Positions 1 to 9,151 of a stretch of 64,000 nucleotides of DNA are shown here, in pieces. Below the pieces are notes generated by a model that did not search any database, was not told the origin of the DNA, and saw only the letters and a program-made list of their open reading frames with translations. The stretch lies in NCBI GenBank assembly GCA_033032865.1, contig JAWHQI010000501.1:62001-126000 (forward strand), given 5' to 3'. Origin of the DNA: Dactylorhiza incarnata. Taxonomy: Eukaryota > Streptophyta > Magnoliopsida > Asparagales > Orchidaceae. Made by a program: the position numbers and the translations under genes. How positions within the stretch are numbered: the stretch's first letter is position 1; the number at the start of each line of letters is the position of its first letter.

Positions 1-754
1 GCACAGATGTACTAACCATGGGAGAAAGGGGACTCGCGGCGTTGTTTGCGAGAGGACTCTGGTCAACCCTGGAAGTTTTCGCGGAACCCGCGGACGTGGG
101 GTTTCCCCAGACCAGGGGGGTACGCCACCCTCTCCGCGACCTGGGCGCCGTAGAGAAGCGAGCCGCCTGGGCTTCGCCTGCCCACAATACCGAAGCCCGG
201 GGTCTCCACGTTAGCCTTAGGAGGAATCGGCGAGCGCGCCGGTGTGGAGCCCCTCTTCTCAGGGCTCGGTGGTGGGGTATCTGCATAGGCCATAAGCGTA
301 TGGATATCGCACAGAGGCTTGAACGGGGATAAAGGAAGGTACTTATGACTTACGGGGTTGCGAGAGAGGCGCCTGTTGGGTTGAGGTCCCAACCCCAGCA
401 ATTAGCGATCCCAGCCTCGCTGGGGACGGGGCAAGAGAAGAGGTCAGTGTAAGGCCTGCCATGCATTCCTCAGGTGGAGGATTCTGCTAGAGGGAAAGGA
501 ATAAGTGGGGAGTCGATATAAAGAATTTAGACGAAGAATACCTGTTGCGCGAGCCCGGTATTAGGCGGCGGGGGCGAGGCAGGAGGTGACGACATATCCT
601 CCCCCTGCGACCTCCGAACCGTCTTGGCTTTCTTAGTCTGGGGGGAAGGGGATGTGGCGGGGTTGAACATCCAGGCGTTGCGATCGGCGGCATGGGCCTT
701 CGCCATCTCCCTGGAAGCCTTCAGTCGATCCCGTGCGCTCGGCTTGGAAGACAT
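1..754 (-). pseudogene. antisense extra ORF of T1, N-terminal part
   Basis: A minus-strand coding region, opposite to the element's own sense. It opens with ATG at 754 and reads 75 codons (MSSKPSARDRLKAS..., rich in Lys, Arg, Ser and Pro) to a stop at 527. A second Pro/Ser-rich open frame occupies 63-401. The two probably belong to one decayed or intron-containing gene; I could not fix the splice sites. T3 carries a Pro/Ser-rich ORF in the corresponding place (16330-17342), which supports homology of position. Extra antisense ORFs between pol and the 3' LTR are known for Tat-lineage elements; their function is not established. I do not recognise a domain in this N-terminal part. Confidence 0.5.
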
Positions 755-823
755 TCTGAAGGTGAGTGTTTTCAGCGAGGAAGAGGGAGAAGGAAAGGCT
801 TGATCACTAGCTACGGTGGGCGG

Positions 824-831
824 TATTTATA
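824..831 (-). promoter_or_regulatory. TATA box for the antisense ORF of T1
   Basis: Reads TATAAATA on the minus strand, about 70 nt upstream of the ATG at 754 and only about 12 bp from the inferred LTR border at 843. T3 has a TATATATAT in the equivalent place (16239-16247). This is a likely core promoter driving antisense transcription away from the LTR. Confidence 0.5.
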
Positions 832-1062
832 GTTTTTGGGCATGGGACCCACCAGAAGATTCCCGCCACGTCAGCCGAATCGGCGAACACCAGGGGTTGG
901 ATGTATCTTCGCGAGCTTAAGACAATCTCGTGAAGAGCGGGGATTGTGTACAACCCCGATGTTCGGCAGGGAGAGTCAGGCGGCTCACACTTTAGAAAGC
1001 GAGCCAAGATGGGCGAACCCAGGCGGGGCGAGCCCGGGAAAAGCGGGAGGCCATAGAGGCGA

Positions 1063-1745
1063 GCGAGCCAGGTAATGTGCCAATAGCAATTCTGGGGTTC
1101 GCCAACCCAGAGGCTCGCGAGCTCCACTCGGAAGGGAGATCTCAGCCAAGGTAGTGTAGGCGAGCGAGCCAGGTAATGTGCCAAAAGCAATTCTGGGGTT
1201 CGCCAACCCAGAGGCTCGCGAGCTCCACTCGTAAGGGAGATCTCAGCCAAGGTAGTGTAGGCGAGCGAGCCAGGTAATGTGCCAATAGCAATTCTGGGGT
1301 TCGCCAACCCAGAGGCTCGCGAGCTCCACTCGCAAGGGAGATCTCAGCCAAGGTAGTGTAGGCGAGCGAGCCAGGTAATGTGCCAATAGAAATTCTGGGG
1401 TTCGCCAACCCAGAGGCTCGCGAGCTCCACTCGCAAGGGAGATCTCGGCCAAGGTAGTGTAGGCGAGCGAGCCAGGTAATGTGCCAATAACAATTCTGGG
1501 GTTCGCCAACCCAGAGGCTCGCGAGATCCACTCGCAAGGGAGATCTCAGCCAAGGTAGTGTAGGCAAGCGAGCCAGGTAATGTGCCAATAACAATTCTGG
1601 GGTTCGCCAACCCAGAGGCCCGCGAGCTCCACTCGCAAGGGAGATCTCAGCCAAGGTAGTGTAGGCGAGCGAGCCAGGTAATGTGCCAATAGCAATTCTG
1701 GGGTTCGCCAACCCAGAGGCTCGCGAGCTCCACTCGCAAGGGAGG
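1063..1745. repeat. 101-bp tandem array in U3 of the T1 LTR (about 6.8 copies)
   Basis: Units repeat at exactly 101 bp and differ by only a few bases. Each carries the palindrome CTCGCGAG, the motif ACTCGC and the string GGCGAGCGAGCCAGG. The array ends about 180 bp upstream of the TATA box. The open frames that run through it are products of the repeat and not genes. Confidence 0.95.
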
Positions 1746-1927
1746 TCTCGAAGCGGGTTGGCTCGCCCAGTAAAAGTACAGGAAGGGATTTTTACCAGGA
1801 GGCCTCCGGTGGTCTGCGGTTAGCCTCTCCAAACAGCGGAGTTTGGTTGTTAGCAGACCAATCCGGTGTGCGGATAGTAAGAATGGACAGCAGGATTTGG
1901 CTATTGACAGACCACAAAACTAAAATC

Positions 1928-1936
1928 TATAAATAG
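1928..1936 (+). promoter_or_regulatory. TATA box of the T1 LTR
   Basis: TATAAATAG followed by a purine-rich stretch and GGCACCTTGGA. The same arrangement is found on the minus strand in the T3 LTR (15649-15656) and T2 LTR (4836-4843). It gives the transcriptional orientation of the LTR. Confidence 0.75.
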
Positions 1937-2327
1937 ACCTTAAAGGGCACCTTGGAAGGGGACCGGTTCAGAATCTTTGAGCCTTCTTCTCTCCTTAGGT
2001 CGCTTTGGTTTGGGCTCTCTAGCTCTCCAAGGTGCCCGAGTCTTAGCTTTGGCTTGGGAGGGGAAGCGCTCAACGATCTTCCGGGTTAGTGGAGGAACCT
2101 CCTCGCTAAGACCAGGGTCTTTGTTCTTTGTCCGAGTTATCTGCCTACCTCTTCCGAGGGATCAGTAAGGCCTAGTTGCCCCTCAATTCATTGAGGGCCC
2201 CGAGCTCCACAAGGGACCGAGAAATCGGTTTCAACAGCTGAAATTAAAACTTTAGAAATAAAAGTAGCGGTAACGGAGAATAAGAGACTAATATTTAATA
2301 TGTTTTTATACTCGTTTTAAATATTAG

Positions 2328-2552
2328 TTAAGTGCGAGGCCGCAAGTCGTAGCGGCGGCGAGCGTTGCGAGCATGATACCCTTTGTTGTTGCGCCTTAAG
2401 TCTTTTTCGGCGATGGCGACTTCCTCGGTAACATCTTCAATAGGTGGAGGCGCCGTCACATCAGCACGAGCAGTAGGAGTAGCACCACGAGCATGATGCG
2501 TAGGAGGCGGGCCTGCATCAGCAAGTAGCCGGTATGCAGGAGAGGAGCTCAT
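2328..2552 (-). pseudogene. gag N-terminal fragment of T2
   Basis: 74 codons starting MSSSPAYRLLADAG, with an Ala/Thr/Pro-rich middle and a basic end (RRNNKGYHARNARRRYDL). A basic N-terminal region like this is common in plant Tat GAG proteins, but I see no capsid domain or zinc knuckle, so the call rests on position (first ATG after LTR and leader). The ATG lies in the last unit of the 89-bp array: the corresponding triplet in the other units is ACG. The frame stops at 2328 in AT-rich sequence, so the gene is truncated. Confidence 0.45.
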
Positions 2553-2880
2553 GCAGTGACTTAGACTACGGCAACACTCTGCTCGAGGATATAAAACTTA
2601 CTCGAGGGGGCAAGTAGCCGGTATGCAGGAGAGGAGCTCGTGCAGTGACCTGGACTACGCCAACACTCTGCTCGAGGACATAGAACTCACTCGAGGGGGC
2701 AAGTAGCCGGTATGCATGAGAGGAGCTCGTGTAGTGATCTGGTCTACGGCAACACTCTGCTCGAGGACTTCAACTCACTCGAGGGGGCAAGTAGTCGGTG
2801 TGCAGGAGAGGAGCTCGTGCAGTGACCTGGTATACGGCAACACTCTGCTCGAGGATTTCAACTTACTTAGAGTACCTGAG
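2517..2880. repeat. ~89-bp tandem array, 4 copies, overlapping the gag start
   Basis: Units begin near 2517, 2610, 2699 and 2786. Each contains AAGTAGCCGGTATGCAGGAG or a close variant, a GCTCGTGCAGTGA block and ACTCGAGGG. In the first unit the GCTCATGCAG variant supplies the minus-strand ATG of the gag frame. Confidence 0.9.
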
Positions 2881-3429
2881 AATATAGTTTCATTCTCTCC
2901 CCTAGTAACTAGTGCACGAGCAAAGAGAGTCTGAACTCGCGGGGCAGATCGGCCAACATGCAAGGGGGGAGCTGATCTCGGTCGGCAATGCAGAGGCTTG
3001 GACTTAGGATGGCGCACTGAACCCGAGACGTCATCTCATTGCTCGACCACAAGTTTCAAGGGGAGAGGTGAGATCACACATCCTAAAATGCTTTCGAATA
3101 TATCATACTACTTCGAGTGGATGCTCGATCTAACTCTTAAGAGTTTTGCAATAGAAAGATCAATATTGCTATATGTAGTGAATAATAAGAAGAAGAAGAA
3201 GTTTTACGTGACCTGATTCATGATGACTTTTCCTCGCCAAAGTGAGTTATGAATAATTGTCCTTTGAGTTTTCATTATGAAGTATAAGTTGTTGAATAAG
3301 ATCATCCCAAGTAAGAACACCCATCGCAAGTAAGCATTCACCGAATATAGATTCCTGTTAGATCTTGTAGAGATGAGTAGTTAGATACATCCTCGTGAGT
3401 AGGAACTCGTGGAACTAAAGACAACACCA

Positions 3430-3735
3430 TGAAAATATGAACTCGCTTAATATCAGCTCTCGAGCTAGAACTAAAGAGAACACCATAGTTGCTGAAGTGA
3501 TGACCTCGCGAGTATAGACCCGCGGAATTAATAAAACACCATAGTTGCTGAAGTGATGACCTCGCGAGTAAGGACTCACGAGATTAAGAGAACACCATAT
3601 CTGTTGAAGTGACGACCTCGCGAGTACGGACTCGTGGGATATATAGGAAAACACCTGAATTGTTGAAGTGAATACCTCGCAAGTTGAATTCGCGAAATAA
3701 AGTTGGATGGACTCGCGAAATATACACTCTACCAT
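3430..3735. repeat. ~57-bp tandem array, about 5 diverged copies, in the T2 leader
   Basis: Units share GAAGTGATGACCTCGCGAGTA or close variants, near 3496, 3552, 3606 and 3666. They carry the CTCGCGAG palindrome also found in the T1 LTR array. Confidence 0.8.
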
Positions 3736-3956
3736 GACCCTATCATATGGATCCCTCTGTGACAGTTGTCATAGTGGTCAAGATGTCAATGTAACACTAT
3801 TTGCAAATCAGGTGAAAGCACTCAGGGGTTTTACCAAAGCACCCATGAGTATTAATATGTGTTATATATGAAAATGTGTTAGCCTGAAATCACTCCTCAC
3901 CGAGCTTGATTTCTGCTCGCCTAGCCTTAAGTTTCCCTAGAGTAGGTCACCTACAT

Positions 3957-4395
3957 TGGGTCGCCTCGCACCTTGCGAGTAGAACACATGCAAGCAGAAT
4001 ATCTGCGAGTAGAACACATGCAAGCAGAATATCTGCGAGTTGAGTACCTTTCTCCTGGCCGCCTCGCATCTCGCGACTAGGACGCTTGCGGGCAGAATAT
4101 CTGCGAGTAGAACACCTCTTTCCTGGTCGCCTCGCATCTCGCAAGTAGGACGATTGAGGGCAGAATATCTGCGAGCAGAATACCTCTTTCCTGGTCGCCT
4201 CGCATCTCGCGAGTAGGATGCTTGAGGGAAAAATATCTGCGAGTAGAACATCTCTTTCTTGGTCTCCTCTCATCTCACGAGTAGGACGCTTGAGGGCAGA
4301 ATATCTGCGAGTAGAACACGTGCAAGCAGAATATCTGCGAGTAGAACACGTGCAAGCAGAATATCTGCGAGTTGAACAACTGCGAGTTGATCGAG
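3957..4395. repeat. composite minisatellite (24-bp and ~67-bp units) in the T2 leader
   Basis: Built from GCAGAATATCTGCGAGTAGA blocks joined either by short ACATGCAA spacers (about 30-bp spacing) or by a longer segment containing TCGCCTCGCATCTCGC. It is higher-order: short units at both ends and longer ones in the middle. Open frames through it are repeat products. Confidence 0.85.
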
Positions 4396-4516
4396 CTCTC
4401 CAGAGCTGGAACTCGCCTAAATTTGAACTCGCCTGACCAGGTACTCACCTCGCTCCCTTCTCATCAAGGCTCACCGTGAGATCTCACACTAAAGTTTCTT
4501 ACTCCGGTCACAGTCC

Positions 4517-4535
4517 GCGCTCACCGCACCAAAAA
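4517..4535 (-). other. possible primer-binding site of T2
   Basis: Directly after the LTR end in the minus sense the sequence reads TTTTTGGTGCGGTGAGCG. This is the right place for a primer-binding site and suggests that this is a 5' LTR. I cannot name the matching tRNA with confidence. Confidence 0.35.
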
Positions 4536-4835
4536 TGTTGGAACCCGGATACCGGTCCAACTATGTTCGAGACTTGGGGGTGACCAGAGGCTACTCGTTT
4601 AGTGATCGACCCACGTGAGACAAGGTGATAAGGAATTAGATAACATACAAAACCACTCCAACCTGCCTATAAACAAGACCCGCGTGCTGCAGCGAGGAGG
4701 TCCCGCCACATACCCGGAAGTCTATAGGAACTTCCCCTCCTAAAGCCAATGCTGAGCTTGGCATAAGAGAGGGAGGCAAGGTACTCGCCCACCATAGGGG
4801 GGTGAAGGTGCCTTCTACTTGTGCCTTGGGGGTCC

Positions 4836-4843
4836 TATTTATA
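4836..4843 (-). promoter_or_regulatory. TATA box of the T2 LTR
   Basis: TATAAATA on the minus strand, about 300 bp from the LTR end and about 90 bp from the edge of the U3 array. Confidence 0.65.
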
Positions 4844-4929
4844 GGCAAATCCAAATGGACTGCGAATAGCTGCTCCCTCCTTCTGAAATGGGCTGCGGAT
4901 AGTCGCTCCCGCCTTTTGACGGGCTGAAA

Positions 4930-5415
4930 ATATGTACTCGCCCGGGTGGGGGAGGTCTTCTATACTCGCCCAGGTGGGGGAGGTCTTCTGCACTCGCCCC
5001 AGGTGGGGGAGGTCTTCTGTACTCGCCCAGGTGGGGGAGGTCTTCTGTACTCGCCCAGGTGGGGGAGGTCTTCTGTACTCGCCCAGGTGGGGGAGGTCTT
5101 CTGTACTCGCCCAGGTGGGGAGGTCTTCTGTACTCGCCCAGGTGGGGGAGGTCTTCTATACTCGCCCAGGTGGGGGAGGTCTTCTATACTCGCCCACGTG
5201 GGGGAGGTCTTCTGTACTCGCCCAGGTGGGGGAGGTCTTCTGTACTCGCCCAGGTGGGGGAGGTCTTCTGTACTCGCCTAGGTGGGGGAGGTCTTCTGTA
5301 CTCGCCCCAGGTGGGGGAGGTCTTCTGTACTCGCTCAGGTGGGGGAGGTCTTCTGTACTCGCCCCAGGTGGGGGAGGTCTTCTGTACTCGCCCCAGGTGG
5401 GGGAGGTCTTCTGCG
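4930..5415. repeat. 27-28-bp minisatellite in U3 of the T2 LTR (about 17 copies)
   Basis: Units read TACTCGCCCAGGTGGGGGAG then GTCTTCTG, with one-base length variants (CCCAGG against CCCCAGG). Units are nearly identical, so amplification is recent. Because the length is not a multiple of three, long open frames appear on both strands; they are not genes. Confidence 0.95.
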
Positions 5416-5519
5416 TTGTCCTCATACATTTCCGATCTCGACAAATTACGGGTTATACACATATATACATTATTTTACAGATATAGTCAAAGAGGATAGC
5501 AGATGCTTGTCTTCTTCTT

Positions 5520-6660
5520 CGGTTGGCTTAGGTAATCATCGCCCCTAAGTTGACCATCTTCAAACTCCCATATTTGTTTGCAAGTTAGCGAATCGTAGTC
5601 GATGTAGAAGTTTTGTGATCAACAGAGATCTGTGAGTTGCTTGTCAGTAGGGCAACGATCAACATCCATTGTGCCCTTTTACACTTGATATCGTATGAAA
5701 TGAAATAGAAGATCAATGTATTTGTTTTTCCTTTCTATAATCAGGTTCATTGTTAGGAAGATAGTAGAAATATTGCCGCAGAAGAGTTTTGTCGGATGTT
5801 CTTCTTTTCTCTGATTTCAAAAAGTACTCTTCTGAGCCATAGGCATTCACAAATGGCTGTGCTGAGTGCCATTTATTTTGCTTTAACCATTGAATGTTGA
5901 TAATGCTACAATTGGCTATTTTTGAACGCCCCAACCGATTGGTCTAGTTCCTAGTAGAAAGAGAAACTCGCTAGTTGTGACGACCCAAGGTCGGTCCACT
6001 CTGGATCACATTGGATTACTGTGGCCTCACCTGGCATCGCCCAGGCTGCAGCCTAAGCACATAACCCTTCTCCATCCACAAGCGGGTTGTTGGTGGACAC
6101 AAACACCCTTTGATGAGACTAACTTGATAGTTAAGCATGCTCGGTCTGGAGGAATACTGGGAAGGGTGACTTCCTAGGAAGTCCCTGTGCTGCTCACGTA
6201 ACTATCGAGTTTTTAACTCATCAAAGGGAGGTTGTGGCCACCAATAATACGCATGTGGATGGAGAGGGGTTTGGTGCTTGGGCTGCAACCCGGACGATGC
6301 CAAGTGATGCCACAGTGATCCAGTGTGATCCAGAGTGAGACGAACTTGGGTCATCACACTAGTACTCTTTCGATCGTCTAAGATTGCTACCGAGTCGGAA
6401 TCCACAACCATATATATTTGCATTATCTTCTTTCTTATAAATACTGACATAGTCTTGCTTACCTTGTAAGTAGCGGAAAATACGGTGTATTGCTTGTAGA
6501 TGACTTTTGGTGGGCTGCTGCATATATCGAGCTACTCTGTTTACTGCATTCACTATGTCAGCAACAGTATTTCATAATCAAACTAATGTCAGGAGATTAA
6601 CAAGTTGTAGAACATCTCTCACGAAGTAATACCTCGACCCCATAAATCAAATACGTTTTG
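5520..6660 (-). pseudogene. decayed Ty1/copia RNase H domain, split by a fold-back insertion
   Basis: Minus-strand remnant. From 6553 down it reads NRVARYMQQPTKSHLQAIHR and IFRYLQGKQ, then in another frame DDRKSTS at the insertion point. After the 5976-6358 element it resumes as FLFLLGTRP, PIVALST and MALSTAICECLWLRRVLFEI, then KGTMDVDRCPTDKQLTDL. These are the conserved C-terminal RNase H blocks of copia polyproteins (RYLKGT, DRKSTSG, KKQ..VALST, EAEY, LRRVL, ADIFTK). Several stops and at least three frame changes make it non-functional. It is a different and older copy than C1. Confidence 0.85.
5976..6358. mobile_element. 383-bp fold-back element with TG...CA ends and 5-bp target duplication
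   Basis: Two arms of about 143 bp (5976-6118 and 6217-6358) are imperfect inverted repeats around a ~98-bp centre. The ends are TGTGACGACCC and GGGTCATCACA. CTAGT flanks both sides (5971-5975 and 6359-6363). The host is the copia DDRKSTS codons, which rejoin when the element and one CTAGT are removed. The centre contains GGGAAGGGTGACTTCCTAGG. TG...CA ends with a 5-bp duplication resemble an LTR integrase product rather than a known DNA-transposon superfamily. It could be an LTR-derived palindrome or an unclassified MITE. Confidence 0.85.
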
Positions 6661-6860
6661 GATCGTCATTTGAGTGGGTGCTCATTAGTGGCTGCGACAG
6701 TACCAATGATCGCATCATCTGCAAATAGGTTGATGTGATGCCAATATTACCATATTAATTAAATCAATAACCTCAATAAGCTCAAAAAATAGATTACATG
6801 AGTTTTCACCGCTACTCTCAATCAATACATGAAGTCTCTGTCGAAGTACGAGATTGTTTC
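6661..6860. other. unassigned flank of C1
   Basis: AT-rich sequence between the copia remnant and the C1 insertion. It probably continues the remnant (RT side) but no motif survives. Its last five bases, GTTTC (6856-6860), are the C1 target duplication. Confidence 0.5.
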
Positions 6861-7562
6861 TGTTAAATTTCATGCTACCACCAAACAAGGGAACCAACGA
6901 TGAACAAAGATGAACTAACTCTTTATAACTAGGCAAATGATTACAAATAGACAAGCTAAATACAAGGTGCATACACCTTGATTCACAACAGCTGAGATAT
7001 ATAAAAAAAACTTGTCGCGGACAAGGTCCGCTTGCCCACTTCACTGTGCACTCTGCACTCTCCACCTCTCGCTGAGATAGGGGTTGGACTCTCCTGGGGT
7101 GTAGGCACACTCCCACTCTCACTCTCCAACACAATTCACCTCACTAGTTCTCTACACTAGTTCTCACTCTCTTATCTTGTATATCTTGGGTAGGGGGGTA
7201 TTTATAGAAGAACACAAATATAGGAGAGATGGGGGGAGGTGCACTCGCCCGCACATGCACACAGGCTCCACTCGCCAGTCATGCATGCTGGACTCACCGC
7301 CCCCTGCATGGACTCGCCACTCCACTCGCCAACCTGCATGGACTGCTCCACTCGCCCACCAACATGGACTCGCCTCCCCCTTTGATCGACTCACCCACTT
7401 GTGCACTCGCCCAACACACACTCGCCAAGCCCACTCTCCCCCCCCCCCCTCCACTTATTCCACTCGCCACCCTCACTACTCCACTCGCCAACTCCACATC
7501 ATTCCACTCGCCCCTAGCACAGCCTCCACTCGCACCCCTCCTTGCACAGTTCAACTTCAACA
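6861..7562 (-). repeat. 3' LTR of C1
   Basis: 702 bp. In the sense direction it starts TGTTGAAGTTGAA and ends ATTTAACA. The minus-strand TATAAATA is at 7199-7206. U3 (7230-7560) is dense in ACTCGCC and GACTCGCC copies. It is about 6 bp longer than the 5' LTR, mainly a longer C run near 7440. Confidence 0.95.
7199..7206 (-). promoter_or_regulatory. TATA box of the C1 LTR (3' copy)
   Basis: TATAAATA on the minus strand; the 5' LTR copy is at 13744-13751. The ACTCGCC-rich U3 begins about 30 bp upstream of it. Confidence 0.7.
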
Positions 7563-7571
7563 CTCCCCCTT
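7563..7571 (-). other. polypurine tract of C1
   Basis: AAGGGGGAG on the minus strand, immediately before the 3' LTR. Confidence 0.85.
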
Positions 7572-7981
7572 GAAGTGAGCTTCAGGGACAACTCCAAGGC
7601 AAGCGCGAAGCATCTTGAATGGCCCCGCATATAGGGGCTTTGTGAATATGTCTGACAGGTTCTCGTCACTCCGCACGTGCTCCACCTCAAGCGAGCCACC
7701 CAGCACCTTCTCTCGGATGAAGTGGTGCTCGATCTCTATGTGATTTGTCCTTGCGTGACAAACTGGGTTGGTTGCCTGCTTTAGAGCACTCTCGTTATCT
7801 CCACGCAACACAGTAGGTTCGCTGACCTTCTCATCCACATCTTCCACCAGCCACCTCTCAGCTAGACACACTCCTGAGCTGCTAAGAACGACGTCTTGTA
7901 CTCATCCTCAGTGGTGGAAAGGGAAATGGAGTCCTGCTTCTTGCTACACCATGAGATGGAAGTGGCTCCACACATGAACAT
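7572..7981 (-). pseudogene. C1 RNase H, C-terminal part, with stops
   Basis: Continues the pol frame after the stop at 7982. Reading on: SISWCSKKQDSISLSTTEDEY, in which a stop follows AAQECV, then NESALKQATNPVCHARTNHI, EIEHHFIREKVLGG and LSDIFTKPL. These are the usual copia RNase H end blocks (KKQ..V.LST.EAEY, H.RTKHIDI..HFIR, ADIFTK). At least two stops and one frame change separate it from the RT frame. Confidence 0.85.
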
Positions 7982-9151
7982 TTAACCTAATGTCGACTTG
8001 CGGTCATCAGCGTCACCTGTGTAATCTGCATCTGTGTAGCCATGCAGCTTGAAGTCAGTCCTCCCTCCATAAAGCAACCCCATCTCAAGGGTCCCCTTCA
8101 CATACTTCAGTATCCCCTTAGCTACCTCCAGATGAGGCTTCTGCGGCTCCTGCATGTACCGACTCACTCGGCCGACAGCAAAGGCGATGTCCGGCCTTGT
8201 GATGGTCAGATAGATAAGGCTCCCCACCAGTGCCCGAAAGATCTTCGGAACAGGAAGAATCCTCCCTTCTTCCTTCCGAAGCTTCAGCCCAACCTCCAAA
8301 GGAACGGAGCTGCTCTTCCCCCCCTTCATGGCTAATCTCTCGATGATCCTCTCAGCATAAGCCTTCTGGGTCACGAACAGCCCTCCTCTACTCTTCTCCA
8401 CTTGAAGTCCAAGGAAATGGTGCAGTTCACCAAGATCCTTCATCTCAAACCGTATGGCTAGCTGCTGTCTCAGCGCCGCGATCTCTTCACTGTTGTTTCC
8501 GGTCACGATCATGTCGTCGACGTACAGCAGCACCAGCACGTGAAGATCTCCACTCTTCTTCACAAACATGCTAGAGTCTGAGTCTGAGGCATCGTAACCA
8601 CAGAACTGCAGATACTTTGCAATCTTCTCATACCAGGCTCTCGGTTCCTGTTTCAACCCAAAGAGGGCCTTTTTTAGCTTGCAGACGTGACGTGGATGTG
8701 ACTTAGACACATACCCAGGTGGTTGCACCATGAATGTGTCATTGTCAATCTCTCCGTATAGGAACGCGTTCTTCACATCAAGCTGCCACAACATCCTCCC
8801 TCTGCACGTTGCTAGGGCAATGACCGTCCTCACCGACGTCATCTTCGCCACAGGACTGAACGTCTCCTCATAGTCCTCTCCAAAGGTTTGTGAGAAACCT
8901 CGAGCGACAAGCCTAGCCTTGTACCGCTCTACTTCTTCGTCAGCTCTCTTCTTCACCTTGTACACCCACTTGCAGGTGGCAGGTTTGATGCCCTCCACCA
9001 TGGGAACAAAGTCCCATGTCTCGTTCTTATTCAAGGCCTCCATCTCCTCATCCATGGCCACGTCCCACTCCTTAGTGCCTACAACATCTTCAAAGCAGGC
9101 AAGTTCCCTCTCGTCGAGTGGTCCTGCAAAAAAGCAAGAGACCAAACTCAC
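7982..9151 (-). CDS. C1 reverse transcriptase (copia RVT_2), open frame of about 389 codons
   Basis: The best-preserved part of C1. Conserved blocks in order: WDVAMDEEMEALNKNETWD, KWVYKVKKRADEEVERYKAR, LDVKNAFLYGEI, QPPGYV, KLKKALFGLKQEPRAWY, the catalytic LLYVDDMIVTG (near 8500-8530), LGLQVEKSRGGLFVTQKAYA, and LVGSLIYLTITRPDIAFAVG leading into RNase H. The YVDD aspartates that bind catalytic metal are present. It is one segment of a gag-pol polyprotein, so the first Met is not a true start. It ends in a stop at the LG of the DRKST(S)G block, where a normal element continues. Confidence 0.93.
   Translation of the reverse strand: MSLVSCFFAGPLDERELACFEDVVGTKEWDVAMDEEMEALNKNETWDFVPMVEGIKPATCKWVYKVKKRADEEVERYKARLVARGFSQTFGEDYEETFSPVAKMTSVRTVIALATCRGRMLWQLDVKNAFLYGEIDNDTFMVQPPGYVSKSHPRHVCKLKKALFGLKQEPRAWYEKIAKYLQFCGYDASDSDSSMFVKKSGDLHVLVLLYVDDMIVTGNNSEEIAALRQQLAIRFEMKDLGELHHFLGLQVEKSRGGLFVTQKAYAERIIERLAMKGGKSSSVPLEVGLKLRKEEGRILPVPKIFRALVGSLIYLTITRPDIAFAVGRVSRYMQEPQKPHLEVAKGILKYVKGTLEMGLLYGGRTDFKLHGYTDADYTGDADDRKSTLG

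Larger units (their letters stand above)
1..2236 (+). mobile_element. Tat-like Ty3/gypsy element T1, 3' part (antisense ORF and 3' LTR)
   Basis: The 3' end of a plus-strand LTR retrotransposon entering from the left edge. It consists of an antisense ORF region (1-754, minus strand) followed by a plus-oriented LTR (843-2236). Orientation is set by the LTR TATA box on the plus strand at 1928. The LTR resembles two others in the window (4536-5424 and 15366-16231): same terminal TGTTG(A/G)AACC on the complementary strand, the same TATA-to-end distance of about 300 bp, and a U3 array. T3 has the same order of antisense ORF then LTR beside a Tat-type pol, so Tat membership of T1 is inferred by likeness; its own pol lies outside the window. 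The last bases are TTTCAACA, and GCTGA (2237-2241) would be the right target duplication. Confidence 0.7.
843..2236 (+). repeat. LTR of T1 (3' LTR, plus orientation)
   Basis: About 1.39 kb. The left border at TGGGACCCACC is inferred by alignment by eye with the start of the T3 and T2 LTRs, which share AGAAGA followed by a C-rich stretch. The right border at TTTCAACA is clearer. U3 holds the 101-bp array, then TATAAATAG at 1928 and about 300 bp of R/U5. The left border could be off by a few bases. Confidence 0.65.
4536..5424 (-). repeat. LTR of T2 (5' LTR, minus orientation)
   Basis: About 890 bp. The plus-strand border is TGTTGGAACC at 4536. The far border is near 5424-5428, where the minus strand reads TGAGGACAACGCAGAAGACC, similar to the starts of the T1 and T3 LTRs. 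TATA is at 4836-4843 on the minus strand. U3 is mostly the 27-28-bp array at 4930-5415. Confidence 0.65.
2237..5428 (-). mobile_element. Tat-like element T2, 5' end: LTR, leader arrays, gag start
   Basis: A minus-strand element fragment. Reading in its sense direction: an LTR (5424 down to 4536), a possible primer-binding site just after it, a leader of about 2 kb holding three different minisatellites, then an ATG at 2552 opening a gag-like frame that stops at 2328. The rest of the element is absent; the T1 LTR ends at 2236. No pol remains. Assignment to the same family as T1 and T3 comes from LTR end and TATA similarity. The first GAG residues are not diagnostic alone. Confidence 0.6.

Noticed and set aside
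1142..1711. Long minus-strand frame with repeated MANPRIAIGTLPGSLAY peptide
   Set aside because: It is the translation of the 101-bp DNA array; several frames stay open for the same reason.
3957..5415. Possible CRISPR-like arrays (regular 24-28-bp repeats)
   Set aside because: There are no unique spacers between repeats, and the setting is a plant retrotransposon.
4932..5499. Gly/Ser/Pro-rich repeat proteins on both strands
   Set aside because: Products of the 27-28-bp minisatellite, with no start context or conserved domain.
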